This document shows positions 61,439-64,000 of a DNA stretch of 64,000 nt, piece by piece (position 1 is the first letter of the stretch; each line of letters begins with the position of its first letter). Made by a program: the position numbers and the translations under genes. The DNA comes from Chionis minor (lineage: Eukaryota > Chordata > Aves > Charadriiformes > Chionididae). The stretch spans positions 590,490-654,489 of the forward strand of contig VZSF01007904.1 in the NCBI GenBank assembly GCA_013398295.1, written 5' to 3'. The notes under the pieces are model-generated. The model was not told the origin of the DNA. It saw only the letters and a list, made by a program, of their open reading frames with translations, and made no database searches.

Positions 61439-64000
61439 TCACCTTCTTCAAGATTTATGAGAATATAAACTCGGGAGCTGAGATGTTCCTATCACCACCT
61501 ATGAGGCCCAAGGGACAGCTTTGACTTAATGCGTAGCTGGATGTATCTCTCGGTTATGAATTCAGAAGGTGATCTGGGGAGTTCGAAGCAGAGACATACA
61601 AGTGTTTAAAGAGGAACAGGCAGGAGCCTCACTGCTGCCAACTTCGTTCTTAATGTCTTATTTCTACAGCAGTACACAAATCCTGTCCGGACTCAGAGGG
61701 GGGCAGTGAAGGTCCTCCAAAGGGCCAGCAAGAAGTTTTGGGAAGGGGCAGGTGGGCAACAAGGCCTGAAGCCCACCTCCACAAAGGCACATAGACACCT
61801 ATCACAGCAGCAATTGGGCTGTGATGGGGTGGTACCAAGATGGGTTTTGGACTTTGCCCTGGGATATTTGCTGCTGTTACATCCTCCCCGCTCCCCCTCA
61901 AATCCTTTAATTTCAGTGACCCCAGCTGAAGGCATCCACCAGGGAGGCCAGAAGGATCATGACTCTGCTCTAACAAGCAATTTGTTATCCAAGGAGAGCA
62001 AGAAAAAGCAATGCTTAAGGCTGCCCTGCCCAAACACCCCAGTGCTGCAGCCAGGATGAATCCACATCAAGGAGAGAGAGGCCTGGACCTGGACCCTAAT
62101 ACATCCTAATAAAAAGAAAGGTAAAATAAATGTGTGTCCAGGAAAAAAAAAAATTAAAAAATGCAGTGCCAAGGAGAGTCTTTGGGAGGAATTTTTTAAA
62201 ACACAGAAATGAAAACATCCACCCTGAAGACTTCATATCCACTTTGGAGCAGGACAGAGTGATCTGGAGTAGAAGTTTCTGTAAGCTGCTGCAGACTTCC
62301 CGTAAGAGGTGGTGAAAGCAAGGACAGCCTTATCATTTCAGGTTTCTAACCCTCCACGGCAAAACTGTCTGCCCCTCAGAGTGATCTCCAACTTCACTGA
62401 TGAAAGAGCCGCATACATTCCAGTTAAGGTAATCTCCTGCCTTAATAATTCATGGCCTGCTTTCAGGAGAGCTTGAAGCCTAGAGGAAAACTGAAAGCTG
62501 ATGTATACATTTCAATCAGCAGCACTGATCAGTGCCTACTTTTATAAAAAATAAAAAATAAAAATCAATAAAAGAATTTTTATTAAGCCACAGGGTCAAG
62601 TAATAGCTCCTTCCAAGTTATAGCAGTCACATCTGGCTTGTTTACACTTTTTTCACTCCTTAAGTCGCATAGTAAAGGCATTGTTCTGTAAAGAAGAGAA
62701 AGATCTTAAGATAAAAGGAGTGCTACCTGACAAATATGCTTTTAACAGCCTGGCAAACCAGAGTGCCTCACAGAGAAATCATTCTCTAGGAGTTCTCCTT
62801 CAAGGGAAACATCTGCATAGACGGTTTGCATGCCTGCTTCCATATTGCCCGTCATTATCGACATCATTATATTCTTTAATTGCCCTAATTGCATTAGTGC
62901 CAGTGGATATTATTCCCATGGGGCCTTGAGTCTGCTGAGACTTTGCAGACTAACCTGTCAGATCAGGTGGGAGGCAAGGAGGTAAGAGGAGGTGTGGGAG
63001 GTCAGGACGACGTGGGCAGCACCAGCCATGGATGACTCATTCTACTGTGTATCCTGGTCTATGGGTCAGGCAGTCTGGAGGGTCACAGAAATGCTGGCCC
63101 TCCAGGTCCGCTTGAACACCCCTGGCCAGATGCCTCTGCCAGTGGATGCAGATCTATACTCCTCAGTGGGCAACCAAATGTCCTTGGCCTGACACGACTG
63201 TCCAACCCTCCCTCCCTGCCGTTTTCAGGGATCTCCTGAAGCACATCCCTGGTCCTCCCTCAGTCCCTGGAATCATGAGAAGATGGGCTTCGTCAAAAGG
63301 TGATGGTAGTGTTGGTCATTTCAGCATGGATCTTCGAGTAAGGGTAAGGGCTGGCTGGCATCAGCCACTCCAGGGCTAAACCCACCTTTGGCTACACCCA
63401 TCGAAAGACTGAACTCTCAAGGCTGTTCAGTAGCATCACTTCTCTCAGCGCCCACTGTGCCTCTGCACAGCATCCTCAGGCTCTGCTGAGGCCTCTGCAC
63501 CTGGGTGTTTGCACAGGGCACATCACTTGCCGCAAATGTGCATGCTCAGTTGCACACCCAACTTCCCAGCCACAGGACAGGCTGCTCCCTGGGTATCGCT
63601 TGCTCTTCCTGAGGATGGGAGACACGCATGCCCTACTGTCTGTGGCCATAGGCAGTCTTTCTTGTGATGCTTAGTGTCTGAAGACCTGCGTGGGTTGCCT
63701 TTGAAGCTCTAGTTCCTACCTCCAAGCACAAAGCCCTGCTTCACTGAGACAACTGGAAGCAGACAAATAAGACAAAACCCGAAAGTACCTCTAATTGTAA
63801 CCTATCTCCTAATTCCTCGCAGGAAGCATGTCTTTCTTAAAGTGGATGAGGTTGAGATGGTCATCTAATTACAGCCCAGGTGGCAAGATGATCAAATGAA
63901 GCAGAGCCTAAAAAATATAACAAGGTGGCTGTAAAATGGCAGAGCTCATGGAGGTCCAGGGAGCTACTCTAATCTGCACCAGCCTGAGGTTTGGCCCTTT

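Larger units (their letters stand above)
55099..64000. other. Non-coding region at the right end of the window
   Basis: About 8.9 kb with no recognised gene. One + strand exon candidate (59093-59234) is listed separately. AT-rich, non-repetitive blocks with several homeodomain-like TAAT cores lie at 56880-56960, 60100-60310 and 62850-62930. A/G-rich simple sequence occurs at 61386-61438, and A-rich tracts at 62142-62160 and 62546-62574. Confidence 0.55.

Noticed and set aside
1..64000. tRNA, rRNA, CRISPR, operon or phage-like structures
   Set aside because: I looked for tRNA B-box sequences, repeat-spacer arrays and closely packed co-oriented ORFs and found none; the sequence is vertebrate in character.

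Overview
This window is vertebrate nuclear DNA, most likely from a bird. The clearest evidence is four CR1 non-LTR retrotransposon fragments, all antisense to the + strand. They carry the typical CR1 3' end (read here as tcatagaatgattggagttgg) and reverse-transcriptase ORF remnants. Crocodilians and turtles also carry CR1, so the class assignment is an inference. There is no prokaryotic gene organisation, CRISPR array, rRNA or recognisable tRNA. The assembly has one 95-base gap (9377-9471) inside the CpG island and one N in a poly-C run.

Region by region. 1-8900 is AT-rich non-coding DNA with one weakly supported minus-strand exon candidate. About 8930-10570 is a strong CpG island that looks like a bidirectional promoter: YY1-type, E-box, CCAAT and TATA-like motifs lie within about 90 bases of each other. 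A probable untranslated first exon runs leftward from it (donor at 9861/9862). A + strand gene runs rightward, with a good start codon at 10190. Three + strand segments (10190-10244, 10667-10791 and 10911-about 11039) join in compatible phases into one open reading frame of about 103 residues. I do not recognise the protein. 11040-17030 holds no confident exon and is probably intron of that gene or the sequence after it.

17031-29345 contains the most striking feature. Two CR1 fragments 11,140 bases apart are identical over 1,102 bases by direct line-by-line reading. They share a mutated catalytic box, a stop and a frameshift, yet differ at both ends. 29346-50260 is mostly featureless, apart from two segments with splice signals and open frames (around 30161-30427 and 32114-32273). 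50261-51500 is an older CR1 fragment with an intact FADD box, and 54763-55098 is a short CR1 3' end. The remaining DNA to 64000 is GC-richer non-coding sequence with one good + strand exon candidate (59093-59234) and several AT-rich blocks that resemble conserved non-coding elements.

Most long open frames in the GC-rich half look like chance. Apart from the + strand gene start and the CR1 ORF remnants, I could not support any protein-coding gene. I did not find a convincing new biological system; the near-perfect CR1 pair and the unrecognised divergent gene pair are what I would look at first.
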